From positions 1,534,471 to 1,598,470 of the forward strand of contig NZ_CP092099.1 in NCBI RefSeq assembly GCF_022259695.1: a stretch of 64,000 nt of DNA, read 5' to 3'. Positions 53,844 to 63,900 of the stretch are shown one piece after another. How positions within the stretch are numbered: the stretch's first letter is position 1; every line of letters starts with the position of its first letter. The position numbers were made by a program, and so were the translations under genes. The notes below the pieces were generated by a model that worked only from the letters and a program-made list of their open reading frames with translations, had not been told where the DNA came from and did no database searches. Source of the stretch: Flaviramulus sp. BrNp1-15 (GTDB lineage: Bacteria; Bacteroidota; Bacteroidia; Flavobacteriales; Flavobacteriaceae).

Positions 53844-54737
53844 ATGAAAAACATTACTACTGTAATTTTGTTTCTTTTTGTAATTCAAATTTATGCACAA
53901 CAAGAAACAGACTCCTTATCCATTGATTTAGAACAATATCAGAAAGCATTAGATAGTATAAATAATTCATTTACTTATCAACGAGGTGAAATAACACTTG
54001 GTGATGGTTTAGCAATAATTAACGTACCAGAAGGTTTTAAATTTTTAGATAGTGAACAAAGTAAACGTGTATTAACAGATTTATGGGGAAACCCACCAAG
54101 CGAGCCAATAGGATTGTTATTTCCTGAAGATATGACACCAATGCATGATAATTTCACCTATGCTGTAGAAATTGAATATGCAGAAGAAGGTTATATAGAA
54201 GATGAAGACGCAGAAGATTTAGATTATGATGATTTGCTTGAAGAAATGCAAGAAGATGCAAAAGCTGGAAATCCTGAACGTACAGAACTAGGGTATCCAA
54301 CTATTGAATTAGTAGGTTGGGCATCACAACCATATTATGATCAAGAAAATAAAAAATTGCATTGGGCAAAGGAGTTAAAATTTGAAGATTATGACGTAAA
54401 CACATTAAATTACAATATTAGAGTATTGGGTAGAAAAGGATATCTCAATCTCAATGCTATTGGTGACATAACCATGTTAGATGCTTTTAATAAAGACCGC
54501 GATAATATTTTACAAAGCGTTGAGTTTACACCAGGTAATAGATATTCAGATTTTAATCCAGATATAGATAAAGTAGCGGCTTATGGAATTGGTGGCCTAA
54601 TAGCAGGAAAAATATTGGCTAAAGCAGGTTTCTTCGCATTAGTGTTAAAATTCTGGAAGTTTATAGCTATTGGGGCAGTAGCTTTATTTGGAGGTTTTCG
54701 TAAAAAGCTTTTTGGCGGCAAAAAAGAAGAAGCCTAA
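53844..54737 (+). CDS. DUF2167 membrane protein
   Basis: The 297-residue protein has a signal peptide (TTVILFLFVIQIYAQQ) and the DUF2167 domain: QRGEITLGDGLAIINVPEGFKF, LTDLWGNPPSEPIG, LVGWASQPYYDQENKKLHWAKEL and LNYNIRVLGRKGYL. A C-terminal pair of hydrophobic helices (about residues 245-285) anchors it in the membrane, ending in a basic tail. The function of the family is unknown. Confidence 0.9.
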   Translation: MKNITTVILFLFVIQIYAQQETDSLSIDLEQYQKALDSINNSFTYQRGEITLGDGLAIINVPEGFKFLDSEQSKRVLTDLWGNPPSEPIGLLFPEDMTPMHDNFTYAVEIEYAEEGYIEDEDAEDLDYDDLLEEMQEDAKAGNPERTELGYPTIELVGWASQPYYDQENKKLHWAKELKFEDYDVNTLNYNIRVLGRKGYLNLNAIGDITMLDAFNKDRDNILQSVEFTPGNRYSDFNPDIDKVAAYGIGGLIAGKILAKAGFFALVLKFWKFIAIGAVALFGGFRKKLFGGKKEEA

Positions 54738-54763
54738 ATTAAAATAAATAAGATATTAATACT

Positions 54764-54791
54764 AAAAGAAGGCGTTAGCCTTCTTTTTTTT
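54764..54791 (+). terminator. Intrinsic terminator after the DUF2167 gene
   Basis: AAAAGAAGGC (54764-54773) pairs with GCCTTCTTTT (54778-54787) around a GTTA loop and is followed by more T. It lies 27 bp after the stop codon. Confidence 0.85.
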
Positions 54792-54861
54792 ATGTGAATA
54801 ATTTTGTAATGTTTAAAGAGGTTTCTCGACCTAATTTTTAATATACTTAAAAACTAACGCT

Positions 54862-55272
54862 ATGAGAACCTTGTATCTACTCTTAATTCTTTTACTTTCT
54901 TTTCAATCTTGTTCAACTTCAAATGATGAATCAATGGTTCAAGAAGAGGATATGCAAATGGAAGAAATGTCTGAAACTGTTGAAGGCAGTTTTATGTCTG
55001 GTGCTCATCCTACTATAGGGAAAGCAACTGCTAACAATGATAAAATGAAACTTTCATTTACAAATTTTAAAACCGACGCTGGACCTTCGTTAGAAGTGTA
55101 TTTAGCAACAGATGCTTCGGCTAGTAATTATATAACTCTAGGCGCTTTACAAGGTATAGAAGGCGATTATGAATATATACTACCAAATAATATAGATTTA
55201 GAAGTTTATAACCACGTTATTATTTGGTGTGTACCTTTTTCGGTTAATTTTGGTTATGCAGTTTTAGAGTAA
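54862..55272 (+). CDS. DM13-domain lipoprotein
   Basis: The 136-residue protein has a lipoprotein signal ending LLLSFQSC, an acidic Met/Glu-rich spacer and a DM13 domain: GSFMSGAHPTIGKATA, LSFTNFKTDAGPSLEVYL and a C-terminal VIIWCVPFSVNFGYA with the conserved Cys. DM13 domains are thought to take part in electron transfer or redox reactions; no partner is evident here. Its 3' end overlaps the convergent HAD gene by 9 bp. Confidence 0.88.
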   Translation: MRTLYLLLILLLSFQSCSTSNDESMVQEEDMQMEEMSETVEGSFMSGAHPTIGKATANNDKMKLSFTNFKTDAGPSLEVYLATDASASNYITLGALQGIEGDYEYILPNNIDLEVYNHVIIWCVPFSVNFGYAVLE

Positions 55273-55920
55273 TTCTGTTATTTTATTATAAGCAATCTCT
55301 TTAAAGTCTTTAATAACTAAATCGGCTTTACTATAATCTTGATTTTTAGAGTGAAAGCTATCAAAACCGACGCAGTATAAATCAGCAGCTTTTGCAGCTA
55401 TAACACCATTGGTAGAATCTTCAATAACCAAACATTCCTTATTACTAAAACCAGTAGCAGAGGCCGCTTTAATAAAAATTTCTGGATGAGGTTTAGATTT
55501 TTTTAAATCACCACCACTAAATTTGGCTATAAAATATTTATTCAAATCAAAGCGATCAAAAATTTGATTAATACTAGTCATAGCTGCAGATGAGGCAAGC
55601 ACTAAAGTTAATCCGTTACTATGATAATCTTTTATCAAATCGAAAACACCATCAATGAGTGTGAGATCTGAGTTACTTTCAAAAAAATGTTTGTAATGCT
55701 TACGTTTTAGTGCTACTAAAGTTTCTGGAGCTTCCTTTAAATCAAAATAATCGCATAAACGCTTGCAAATGTTAATGGTAGATTGTCCGGTAAAAGATTC
55801 ATAGAGTTCTGATGAAACGTTTATACCAACTTCATCAAACATATCATGATACGCTTTATTGTGCATGGGTTCGCTATCAATAATAACCCCATCCATATCA
55901 AAAATAACTGCTTTTAACAT
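55264..55920 (-). CDS. HAD hydrolase, beta-phosphoglucomutase-like
   Basis: The 218-residue protein has the HAD motifs KAVIFDMDGVIIDSEP (nucleophile Asp), LVLASSAAM (second motif), KPHPEIFIKAA (Lys) and CLVIEDSTNGVIAA (acidic pair), with an alpha-helical cap as in beta-phosphoglucomutases and sugar phosphatases. The substrate is unknown. The ATG at 55920 fits family alignments; an ATG two codons upstream (55926) is also possible. Confidence 0.9.
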   Translation of the reverse strand: MLKAVIFDMDGVIIDSEPMHNKAYHDMFDEVGINVSSELYESFTGQSTINICKRLCDYFDLKEAPETLVALKRKHYKHFFESNSDLTLIDGVFDLIKDYHSNGLTLVLASSAAMTSINQIFDRFDLNKYFIAKFSGGDLKKSKPHPEIFIKAASATGFSNKECLVIEDSTNGVIAAKAADLYCVGFDSFHSKNQDYSKADLVIKDFKEIAYNKITELL

Positions 55921-56116
55921 AAACATTTTTTTGCGAATATATAAGAATTGAAAGTAACTCCCTAGAAATCTATTTTGTAGTTTTAAATATTTTTTCCAAT
56001 CTTTGTTACTTATGATTGTTTAATTTGACTTCCGTTTAGCCTCAATAATCTTTTGGGCAAAACAAAAGCTAAATGTTTTACACATTTGGTAAGGTTCTAC
56101 TTTTAATCATTTCAAA

Positions 56117-57523
56117 ATGCAATCAAATAAAATTTCCTTAAAACAATTCATTCAATATTTTAAAATTGCCATAACAGGCAAGGAGCAGGAGTTTACCTCT
56201 GGAAGTATACGTAAGGCAGTTTTTATGCTTTCCATTCCCATGATTCTAGAAATGCTCATGGAATCCATTTTTGCTATAGTAGATATTATGTATGTATCTC
56301 AAGTTAGTGTAAACGCAGTAGCAACAATTGGTTTAACCGAATCTGTAATAACTTTAGTATATGCTGTTGCTATTGGACTTAGTATGGCTGCTACAGCTAT
56401 TGTGGCTAGACGCGTTGGTGAGAAAGACTTTAAAGGCGCATCTAACGCAGCTGTTCAAGTTATTTTTCTTGGCGTTTTTGTAGCTGCAATTATTAGTGTA
56501 ATTGGAATTATATACCCCAAAGAAATTTTGGGACTTATGGGTGGTGAACCCGATTTAATTGCTGAAGGTTACGGCTATACAAAAGTACTTTTAGGAGGAA
56601 ATGTAACTATCATGTTGTTGTTTTTAATTAATGCTGTTTTTAGAGGAGCAGGAGATGCATCCGTTGCAATGTGGACGCTTGTTTTATCAAATGGGCTTAA
56701 TATTATTTTAGACCCAATGTTCATCTTTGGTTTTGGTCCTATTCCAGCATTTGGAGTAGAAGGCGCAGCTATTGCAACAACAATTGGTAGAGGAACTGCA
56801 GTTTTATTTCAATTAGGTATTTTATTTTTTGGATATAGTAAGATAAAAATTGCTACTAAAGATTTGGTATTACAAATAGGAGTGATGCTCAATTTAATAA
56901 AAGTATCTTTAGGTGGAATTGGGCAGTTTTTAATAGGAACATCTTCTTGGGTGTTTTTAATGCGAATTATGAGTGAGTTTGGTAGCGAAGTTTTAGCAGG
57001 TTACACCATTGCTATTCGTGTTATGATGTTTACCTTAATGCCAGCGTGGGGTATGAGTAATGCAGCTGCAACTTTAGTAGGACAGAATTTAGGTGCACAA
57101 AAGCCAGGTCGAGCGGAAAAATCTGTTTGGAAAACTGGAAAGTACAGTGCTATTTTTATGGGGTTAGTTTCAATAATATACCTTGTATTTGCACCACAAA
57201 TTATCATTTTGTTTAATGATGCACCAGATGTTGTAAAATATGGTAGTTTGTGTTTACGGGTTATTGCAGCAGGATATCTTTTTTATGGTTATGGTATGGT
57301 AGTTATAAATGCGTTTAATGGAGCAGGAGATACTAAAACCCCAACCTACATAAACTTTGTGTGTTTCTGGTTGTTACAATTACCATTTGCATATTTTATG
57401 GCCATAACTTTAGGTTTTGGTCCTGTAGGCGTATTTTGGGCTATTACGATAGCCGAAATTTTAATTGCTATAATTGCAATTATTTTGTTTAAAAAAGGTA
57501 ATTGGAAAAGGGTAGAGGTTTAA
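56117..57523 (+). CDS. MATE family efflux transporter
   Basis: The 468-residue protein has 12 transmembrane segments in two halves. MATE features are visible at the start (IRKAVFMLSIPMILEMLMESIF-like, about residues 32-55) and in GLSMAATAIVARRVGEKDF and the matching second-half GMSNAAATLVGQNLGAQKP. It exports drugs or cationic metabolites in exchange for sodium or protons. The substrate is unknown. Confidence 0.92.
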   Translation: MQSNKISLKQFIQYFKIAITGKEQEFTSGSIRKAVFMLSIPMILEMLMESIFAIVDIMYVSQVSVNAVATIGLTESVITLVYAVAIGLSMAATAIVARRVGEKDFKGASNAAVQVIFLGVFVAAIISVIGIIYPKEILGLMGGEPDLIAEGYGYTKVLLGGNVTIMLLFLINAVFRGAGDASVAMWTLVLSNGLNIILDPMFIFGFGPIPAFGVEGAAIATTIGRGTAVLFQLGILFFGYSKIKIATKDLVLQIGVMLNLIKVSLGGIGQFLIGTSSWVFLMRIMSEFGSEVLAGYTIAIRVMMFTLMPAWGMSNAAATLVGQNLGAQKPGRAEKSVWKTGKYSAIFMGLVSIIYLVFAPQIIILFNDAPDVVKYGSLCLRVIAAGYLFYGYGMVVINAFNGAGDTKTPTYINFVCFWLLQLPFAYFMAITLGFGPVGVFWAITIAEILIAIIAIILFKKGNWKRVEV

Positions 57524-57560
57524 TGAGTTTTGAAAATATTAAATGAAGTAGAATTAACAA

Positions 57561-58430
57561 ATGAGTAATTTTCATCCAAAAAATAAGCATAAATCAGGTT
57601 ACGATTTAGATGCTTTATGTAAAGCGTATCCAGATTTATTGCCTTTTGTATTTATAAATAAATATGATAATAAAACTATAGATTTTGCAAACCCTAAAGC
57701 TGTAAAATCATTAAATACAGCTTTATTATTTAAGCATTATAATATTGATTTTTGGGAATTTCCAGATACGAATTTATGTCCGCCAATTCCTGGGCGTGTA
57801 GATTATATTCATCATATAGCTGATTTATTAAAAAGTTCTGGAATCAATAAAAACATAAGAGTTTTAGATATTGGAACTGGAGCAAGTTGCATTTATCCTA
57901 TTTTAGGCTATGCTGAATATAAATGGGATTTTATTGTCACAGATATTGATGAGAATTCATTACAATATGCTCAAAATATCATTAATAAAAATGATTTGAG
58001 TGAGCATGTAAAATTAAGATATCAAAAAGATGCTTCTAAAATATTAAATGGTATTTTAAATAAAAACGATAACTTTTCGGTATCTATTTGTAATCCGCCT
58101 TTTTACAAATCTGAAGCAGATGCTTTAGAAGCTACAATTAAAAAACTTAAAGGTTTAAATAAAACAGAAGGTGACACAGTTAGAAATTTTTCGGGCACAC
58201 AAAATGAATTGTGGTATAAAGGAGGTGAAAAAGCTTTTTTACATAATTACTTATATGAAAGTTCTTTATTTAAAAATCAGTGTGTTTGGTTTACTAGTTT
58301 AGTTTCAAAAAAAGACTTAGTCAAAGGAATGTATAATTCATTAAAAAAATTAGGAGCAACCCATACTAAAACTATTAATATGGGGCAAGGTAATAAAGCA
58401 TCAAGAATTGTAGCTTGGACCTATAAATAG
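57561..58430 (+). CDS. rlmF: 23S rRNA (adenine-1618-N6)-methyltransferase RlmF
   Basis: RlmF methylates A1618 in 23S rRNA. The 289-residue protein starts FHPKNKHKSGYDLDAL, as in E. coli RlmF, and has VLDIGTGASCIYPILG for S-adenosylmethionine and the catalytic SICNPPFYKSEADA. It lies 37 bp after the MATE gene and may be co-transcribed. Confidence 0.93.
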   Translation: MSNFHPKNKHKSGYDLDALCKAYPDLLPFVFINKYDNKTIDFANPKAVKSLNTALLFKHYNIDFWEFPDTNLCPPIPGRVDYIHHIADLLKSSGINKNIRVLDIGTGASCIYPILGYAEYKWDFIVTDIDENSLQYAQNIINKNDLSEHVKLRYQKDASKILNGILNKNDNFSVSICNPPFYKSEADALEATIKKLKGLNKTEGDTVRNFSGTQNELWYKGGEKAFLHNYLYESSLFKNQCVWFTSLVSKKDLVKGMYNSLKKLGATHTKTINMGQGNKASRIVAWTYK

Positions 58431-58435
58431 GGAAT

Positions 58436-59104
58436 TTATTTCTTAGTATGATCTGTTTTTATATATAAACCAACCTGTAATCTGTGTAAATTCAAACCAT
58501 TTATTTTTCTGTTTAAATAGCCTAATTGCAAATTTGAATTTTTAGAAACATTTATTCCTAGTGCAGAATAAAACCTGTTTTCTGTGTTAATATCTCTTTG
58601 TAAGATCGAAACAACTTCATTGTGTAATCTAATAAAAAGAGTTTTGTTTAGAGATATTTTAGTACCAAACCGATAGCGCAAACGGTGTTGTGTTTTATTA
58701 TTATTTGCTTTATGCAAAAATCTTTGTTCTGCTCTAAAACGATGATCTATGGGTAATTTTACAATTTTATGTTTAAACCCAATTTGTTCAGAAATTCGTT
58801 TTTCATAAGTATGTGGCTTGTTTGTATTAAAACCACCATCTATATCTGCATATCCAAGTGCAAATGTAGTGGTAAATTTTGGAGATAATTTATAGTTTAA
58901 ACCTAAGTTGTATAACCCAAAATTAAAGTTTTCAGTTTCTTCATATAACCAAAATTGAGCTAACGTACTTACGCTTGATTTTTCAGATAGTTTATGATTA
59001 CCAGAAAAAGTATACCAAGCTCCTAATTCATTTTCAGGGTTTGTTTGTGCATAATTATAAGATATGGTAATAAGCAGTAAGAATGATAATAATCGGGATT
59101 TCAT
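58436..59104 (-). CDS. DUF2490 protein, probable outer-membrane beta-barrel
   Basis: The 222-residue protein has a signal peptide (LLSFLLLITISYNYAQ) and alternating amphipathic strands with GAWYTFSGNHKLSEK, LGLNYKLSPKFTTTFALGYAD and HRLRYRFGTKI, ending in an aromatic-rich strand. These features match DUF2490, thought to form small outer-membrane barrels. Function unknown. Its 3' end almost meets that of rlmF. Confidence 0.85.
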   Translation of the reverse strand: MKSRLLSFLLLITISYNYAQTNPENELGAWYTFSGNHKLSEKSSVSTLAQFWLYEETENFNFGLYNLGLNYKLSPKFTTTFALGYADIDGGFNTNKPHTYEKRISEQIGFKHKIVKLPIDHRFRAEQRFLHKANNNKTQHRLRYRFGTKISLNKTLFIRLHNEVVSILQRDINTENRFYSALGINVSKNSNLQLGYLNRKINGLNLHRLQVGLYIKTDHTKK

Positions 59105-59184
59105 GTTCTTTATATAAGATCAGTAATTTAAACTCTAAATATCATATTTTCAGAGCTTTGAGTCTTTTTGTTTTTTTTAAATAT

Positions 59185-59211
59185 AAAAGGAGCCCAAAAT
59201 GGGCTCCTTTT
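59185..59211 (-). terminator. Terminator hairpin after pckA
   Basis: AAAAGGAGCCC (59185-59195) and GGGCTCCTTTT (59201-59211) form an 11-bp stem with a 5-nt loop, 19 bp beyond the pckA stop. The T-rich flank TTTT/TATA on the minus strand agrees with termination of pckA. Confidence 0.8.
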
Positions 59212-59229
59212 ACGGTCAATAAGAACCTA

Positions 59230-60861
59230 TTAAAAGTGTTCGTGTAAGTGATGGTGTTCATCAATTAGTGGTCCACCTTCAATAATTTGATCAGATGCCT
59301 GAGCTGCAAATTTCTCGAAGTTTAAGTGGAATGAGTGAGCTAGTTGAATAGCTTTACCCACATATGCTCCTTTTTGTAACCAAGTGTTCATAGGGTCTAA
59401 CATCTCTGATGGTACACCTGGACAGTATTTTGGCATGAATAATCCAAAAATGAAGTTTTGTTCGTAATCAACATTATCTAATTCTCCATTAAGGATTGCA
59501 GTAATCATTGCTCTTGTGTATTTCAATTTAATACGAGATCCTACTCCGTAAGGTCCAGCACTCCAACCTGTATTAATTAACCATACATTTACACCTGCTT
59601 CAGTCATTTTTTTACTTAACATTTCACCATAAACTGTTGGGTGTAATGGCATAAAAGGTTCTCCAAAACAAGCAGAGAATGATGGTACTGGTTCTGTAAT
59701 TCCAGCTTCGGTTCCTGCAACTTTAGCAGTATAACCAGATATAAAGTGGTAAGCTGCCTGACCAGGAGTTAATTTAGATACTGGAGGTAATACACCAAAA
59801 GCATCACAAGTTAAGAAAAATATGTTCTTAGGATTATCTGCGAAAAGTGTTTCCTGAATATTATCTATATGATGAATTGGGTAACTTACACGAGTGTTTT
59901 GTGTAATACTGCTATCCATAAAATCTGGCTCACCATTATCTTTAAAAACTATGTTTTCTAGTATAGCTCCTGGTTTAATAGCTCTATAGATTTCTGGTTC
60001 TTTTTCTTCTGTAAGATCTATTACTTTTGCATAACATCCGCCTTCAAAGTTAAAAATCGTGTTATCTGGTGTCCAACCATGCTCATCATCACCAATTAAT
60101 TTTCTATCAGGGTCTGCAGATAATGTTGTTTTTCCTGTACCAGATAATCCAAAGAAAATAGCAGTATCTCCATATTTACCAACGTTAGCAGAACAGTGCA
60201 TTGGTAACACATTTCTTTCTACTGGTAAAATTAAGTTTAAAGCAGAGAAAATACCCTTTTTCATTTCACCTGTATAAGCAGATCCTCCTACTAAAGCTAT
60301 TTTTTGAGTAAAATTTAAGATTGAAAAATTACCCTGACGAATACCAAAACCTTTTGGGTCTGGACACTCATATCCTGGTGCACAAAGGATTAACCAGTCT
60401 TCTTTAAAGTTTTCTAACTCCTTTTCGCTAGGTCTTAAAAACATATTATATACAAACATGTTAGACCAAGGTAATTCGGTTACTGTTCTAATATTTGTTC
60501 TGTATTCTGGATCTGCACAAACGTAGCCATCTCTTGCATAAATTTCTTTTCCAGAAAGATATTTAAGGATTTCATTTTTTAATCGATCAAAATTCTCAGG
60601 AGATATAGCCTTATTAGTTTTTCCCCACCAAATTTTATCTGTAGTATAATCATCTTTTACAAGAAAACGGTCTTGAGGTGAACGACCTGTAAACTTACCA
60701 GTATTAATAGCAAGTGTACCATTTGCAGTTTCTTTCCCCATTCCTTTTTCTACTGTAATTTTCTGAAGTTCTTCAGGTGATAAATTCCAGTTAACCGTAA
60801 CGTCTTTTAGTCCATACCTTTCTAAGGTTTTGTCATTTTGAACTGTTCCTGTTGTTTCCAT
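59230..60861 (-). CDS. pckA: Phosphoenolpyruvate carboxykinase (ATP) PckA
   Basis: The enzyme converts oxaloacetate and ATP to phosphoenolpyruvate, the entry into gluconeogenesis. The 543-residue protein carries the P-loop GLSGTGKTTLSADPDRKLIG, the metal site DDEHGWT, NFEGGCYAK and RFLVKDDYTTDKIWWG. Length agrees with the ATP-type family. The ATG at 60861 (METTGTVQ) was chosen; an in-frame TTG three codons upstream is unlikely. Oxidative pentose breakdown to 2-oxoglutarate would need such an enzyme to make sugars. Confidence 0.97.
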   Translation of the reverse strand: METTGTVQNDKTLERYGLKDVTVNWNLSPEELQKITVEKGMGKETANGTLAINTGKFTGRSPQDRFLVKDDYTTDKIWWGKTNKAISPENFDRLKNEILKYLSGKEIYARDGYVCADPEYRTNIRTVTELPWSNMFVYNMFLRPSEKELENFKEDWLILCAPGYECPDPKGFGIRQGNFSILNFTQKIALVGGSAYTGEMKKGIFSALNLILPVERNVLPMHCSANVGKYGDTAIFFGLSGTGKTTLSADPDRKLIGDDEHGWTPDNTIFNFEGGCYAKVIDLTEEKEPEIYRAIKPGAILENIVFKDNGEPDFMDSSITQNTRVSYPIHHIDNIQETLFADNPKNIFFLTCDAFGVLPPVSKLTPGQAAYHFISGYTAKVAGTEAGITEPVPSFSACFGEPFMPLHPTVYGEMLSKKMTEAGVNVWLINTGWSAGPYGVGSRIKLKYTRAMITAILNGELDNVDYEQNFIFGLFMPKYCPGVPSEMLDPMNTWLQKGAYVGKAIQLAHSFHLNFEKFAAQASDQIIEGGPLIDEHHHLHEHF

Positions 60862-60896
60862 GTTATTCAATTTTAAGGTTCCTATTATAATTTATT

Positions 60897-62738
60897 TTAA
60901 AATGGCCATATTATTGGCACTAGTATTAGAGTTATGATGAAAAATAGTAAGAGTAGAGGAGCGCCTACTTTTAAGTAATCCATGAATTTATATCCACCAG
61001 GTGTCATTACCATAGCATTTGTTGTTGTTCCTATTGGGGTTAAAAATGCTGTTGATGCGCTTATGGCAACTACAATCATAAACGGTGCAGGTGAAAGGTT
61101 TAAAGAATTTGCGGCAAGTATAGCTATTGGAGCCATTAATACTGCAGTTGCTGAGTTATTTATTACCTGACTAAATGTTGTTGTTAATAAAAACACACCA
61201 CCTAATAAAAGGATTGGATGTATAGAGCCTAAATAATTCACTAAACCATTAGCAATAACTTGTGCGGTACCTGTTTTTTGTAATGCAATACCCATTGGAA
61301 TCATAGCTGCAATCATAACTACACTTGTCCAGCTAATACCTTTATAGGCTTTAGATATAGGCACACAACCCGTTAACAAAACTATGCCAGCAGAAATTAG
61401 TGCTGCAATAGAGCCTGGTACAATTTTAAATACCATAAAAATAATCATGAGAACTAAAGCTCCCAGAGCAATGTAAGATTTACTATTTAATGCTTCAACA
61501 TTTTTTGCCATCCCTTCTGGACTACCTATTATAACTAAGTTTTCATGTTGTTTTTTTAAATCATCAATATGTTCCCAAGTACCTCTAATTAAAAAGGCAT
61601 CTCCTGCTTTTACAATTATTTCTTTTTCCTGAATTGGCTTATTGTTTCTTGAGGCAGCTAAAAGCTGAATTCCAAATCGTTTAAAATAATCACCTATTTT
61701 ATATTTTCTACCCACTAAAATTGAATTTGGGTTTACAATTATTTCGGTCATTCCTACCTCTTGGTTTATTAAGTTGTGTTTAAGCTCATCTGTAATAGGT
61801 TCTAGAGGTAAAAGTCCCAATCTAAAGGTAATCATTAATTTGTTAATCGCCTCAGTATCACCTTTTACGGTAATAATATCATGATAAAGTAATTCTGTAG
61901 TTGGGTTTGGAAATTCCTCAAAAGCTGGTATTCCTTTTAATACATTAGGGTGTCTTCTTTTAATACGAATAATCGATACATTATAATTTTTTTCGAATTG
62001 CCAATCTTCAATTTTGGTATTAATTAAAGGAGACAAAGAACGTACACGTAATCTATAGTAGTCATCATCTATTTTATAAGCAGCAATCCAGTTATGAAAT
62101 GTAGATTCAATATTTACAGGTTTATTGTTTGTTTTGTTTTTTGGTAAAAGTCTATAACCAATATATCTAAAATATAAAAGTGCAATAATTAATAGAGGTA
62201 AACCAATTAATCCAAATTCAAAGAATGAAAAGCCTTCAAATCCAGCATCAACTAAGGCATTACTTGCAATAATGTTTGGTGGTGTTCCTGTTAAAGTCAA
62301 TAGACCACCCGTGTTAGAACCAAAGGCTACTGGCATAAGCATTTTAGAAGGTAGTGTACCAATGCTCCAAGCAGAAGATATGGTTAGTGGCGTTAAAGTA
62401 GCTACTGTACCAGTATTACTTACAAAACCAGATAAAACACCTGCACCTAATGTAACTATAACTAATAGTTTAGGAACACTTTTTCCTGCCCATTCAACAA
62501 ATTTCTTACCAGCTAATGCTGTCCAACCTGTTTGTGCAATGCCTTCTCCAATTATAAAAAGAGCAGCAATCATAATAACAGTAGGATTACTAAAACCGCT
62601 TAAGGTTTCTGTAGTATCTAAAATACCTGTTAAATATAAACTCAACATAGAAATTAGTGCAACAATGTCTGGAGTAAATTTCCCCCATACAAAGAGACCA
62701 ATAGTTATAATTAAAATGAAGAGCATTAAATAGATCAT
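60897..62738 (-). CDS. SLC13-family permease with two TrkA-C domains
   Basis: The 613-residue membrane protein belongs to the DASS/SLC13 ion transporters. Two half-repeats of membrane helices with SNTGTVATLTPLTIS and TGTPPNIIASNAL in the first and NNSATAVLMAPIAI and TPIGTTTNAMVMTPGGYKF in the second surround a soluble central part (about residues 205-390) with two TrkA-C (RCK_C-like) domains. Sulphate, dicarboxylate or another anion could be the substrate. The gene lies 36 bp before pckA on the same strand, so a dicarboxylate feeding into gluconeogenesis is possible but unproven. Confidence 0.9.
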   Translation of the reverse strand: MIYLMLFILIITIGLFVWGKFTPDIVALISMLSLYLTGILDTTETLSGFSNPTVIMIAALFIIGEGIAQTGWTALAGKKFVEWAGKSVPKLLVIVTLGAGVLSGFVSNTGTVATLTPLTISSAWSIGTLPSKMLMPVAFGSNTGGLLTLTGTPPNIIASNALVDAGFEGFSFFEFGLIGLPLLIIALLYFRYIGYRLLPKNKTNNKPVNIESTFHNWIAAYKIDDDYYRLRVRSLSPLINTKIEDWQFEKNYNVSIIRIKRRHPNVLKGIPAFEEFPNPTTELLYHDIITVKGDTEAINKLMITFRLGLLPLEPITDELKHNLINQEVGMTEIIVNPNSILVGRKYKIGDYFKRFGIQLLAASRNNKPIQEKEIIVKAGDAFLIRGTWEHIDDLKKQHENLVIIGSPEGMAKNVEALNSKSYIALGALVLMIIFMVFKIVPGSIAALISAGIVLLTGCVPISKAYKGISWTSVVMIAAMIPMGIALQKTGTAQVIANGLVNYLGSIHPILLLGGVFLLTTTFSQVINNSATAVLMAPIAILAANSLNLSPAPFMIVVAISASTAFLTPIGTTTNAMVMTPGGYKFMDYLKVGAPLLLLFFIITLILVPIIWPF

Positions 62739-63125
62739 ATGTTATAATAGTTTATTAGTTTTAACACTTTATTGGTTTAGCTTACTAATTATGATGTAAA
62801 ATTACTGGGCATTATCACTATTATTTATGACGAATGTCATACTTTTTGTAAGTACGTTATTTTTCAATAATTATAAAAAAATGGTATTATAAAATATTAA
62901 TAAGAAAAACGAAAACGTGATAGTGATGATGTATTTTTAATTATTCATAATTTATTTTATAAATTTAAGTCTTAAGGTTGTAAAATTTGCATTAAAAAGT
63001 AGAGAATTAATGATTTTTTAATAACAATTAATTCTAGTTAGGACTAAAATTTAAGTTTTAATGAATAAAAAATAAAGGATTTTAAAAATAGTATCAATTA
63101 CTGTAAATGAATTAAATTATAATAA
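62739..63125. other. Non-coding divergent region between the SLC13 and bshB1 genes
   Basis: These 387 bp have no credible open frame. They must hold the two divergent promoters, though I see no exact TAnnTTTG box; TAAAATTTG at about 62979 is close. A palindrome TATGAC-GAAT-GTCATA lies at 62826-62841, about 90 bp upstream of the SLC13 start, and may be a regulatory site. Confidence 0.5.
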
Positions 63126-63845
63126 ATGAAATTAGATATTCTTGCTTTTGGCGCTCATCCAGATGATGTTGAATTAGGATGTGGTGGCACTGTAGCAAAA
63201 GAGGTTGCCAACGGAAAAAAAATTGGGATTATAGATTTAACCAAAGGAGAACTTGGAACAAGAGGTACTGCTGAAACCAGACATGAAGAAGCATCAGCAT
63301 CTGCCAAAATACTGGGTGTTACGGTTAGAGAAAACTTAGGTTTTGCTGATGTTTTTTTTGTTAATGATAAGCAACATCAAATAGAGGTTATTAAAAAGAT
63401 ACGTAAATACCAACCAGAGATTGTAATTTGTAACGCTTTTGATGATAGACATATTGACCATGGTAAAGGAAGTAAACTGGTAAGTGATGCCTGTTTTTTA
63501 AGTGGTTTAGTAAAAATTGAAACTCAAGATGAATCGAGTGAATTGCAAAAACCATGGCGACCAAAATTAGTGTATCATTTTATACAATGGAAACATTTAG
63601 AACCAGATTTTGTAGTTGATATTTCAGGGTTTATTGATAAAAAAATGGAATCTGTATTGGCTTATAAAACACAGTTTTACGATGCCAATAGTAAAGAACC
63701 TGAAACTCCTATTTCTAGTAAAAATTTTACAGATAGTATAATATATAGAGCTCGAGATTTAGGAAGACTAATAGGCGTAGAGCATGCAGAAGGGTTTAAT
63801 GTTGAGCGCTATGTGGCTGTAGATAGTTTATTTGATTTAAAGTAG
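63126..63845 (+). CDS. bshB1: Bacillithiol biosynthesis deacetylase BshB1
   Basis: The 239-residue protein is a PIG-L/LmbE-family zinc-dependent deacetylase. The metal motif AFGAHPDDVELGCGGT is at the N-terminus and DDRHIDHGKGS in the middle. LTKGELGTRGTAETR and the C-terminal GVEHAEGFNVERYV are those of BshB1, which removes the acetyl group from GlcNAc-malate in bacillithiol synthesis. It stands alone, upstream of the tRNA-His gene. Confidence 0.95.
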   Translation: MKLDILAFGAHPDDVELGCGGTVAKEVANGKKIGIIDLTKGELGTRGTAETRHEEASASAKILGVTVRENLGFADVFFVNDKQHQIEVIKKIRKYQPEIVICNAFDDRHIDHGKGSKLVSDACFLSGLVKIETQDESSELQKPWRPKLVYHFIQWKHLEPDFVVDISGFIDKKMESVLAYKTQFYDANSKEPETPISSKNFTDSIIYRARDLGRLIGVEHAEGFNVERYVAVDSLFDLK

Positions 63846-63900
63846 TTATGCTTATAGTTGATTATTTTTTTTAAAATATGAAATAAATATTAAAAAAGTC

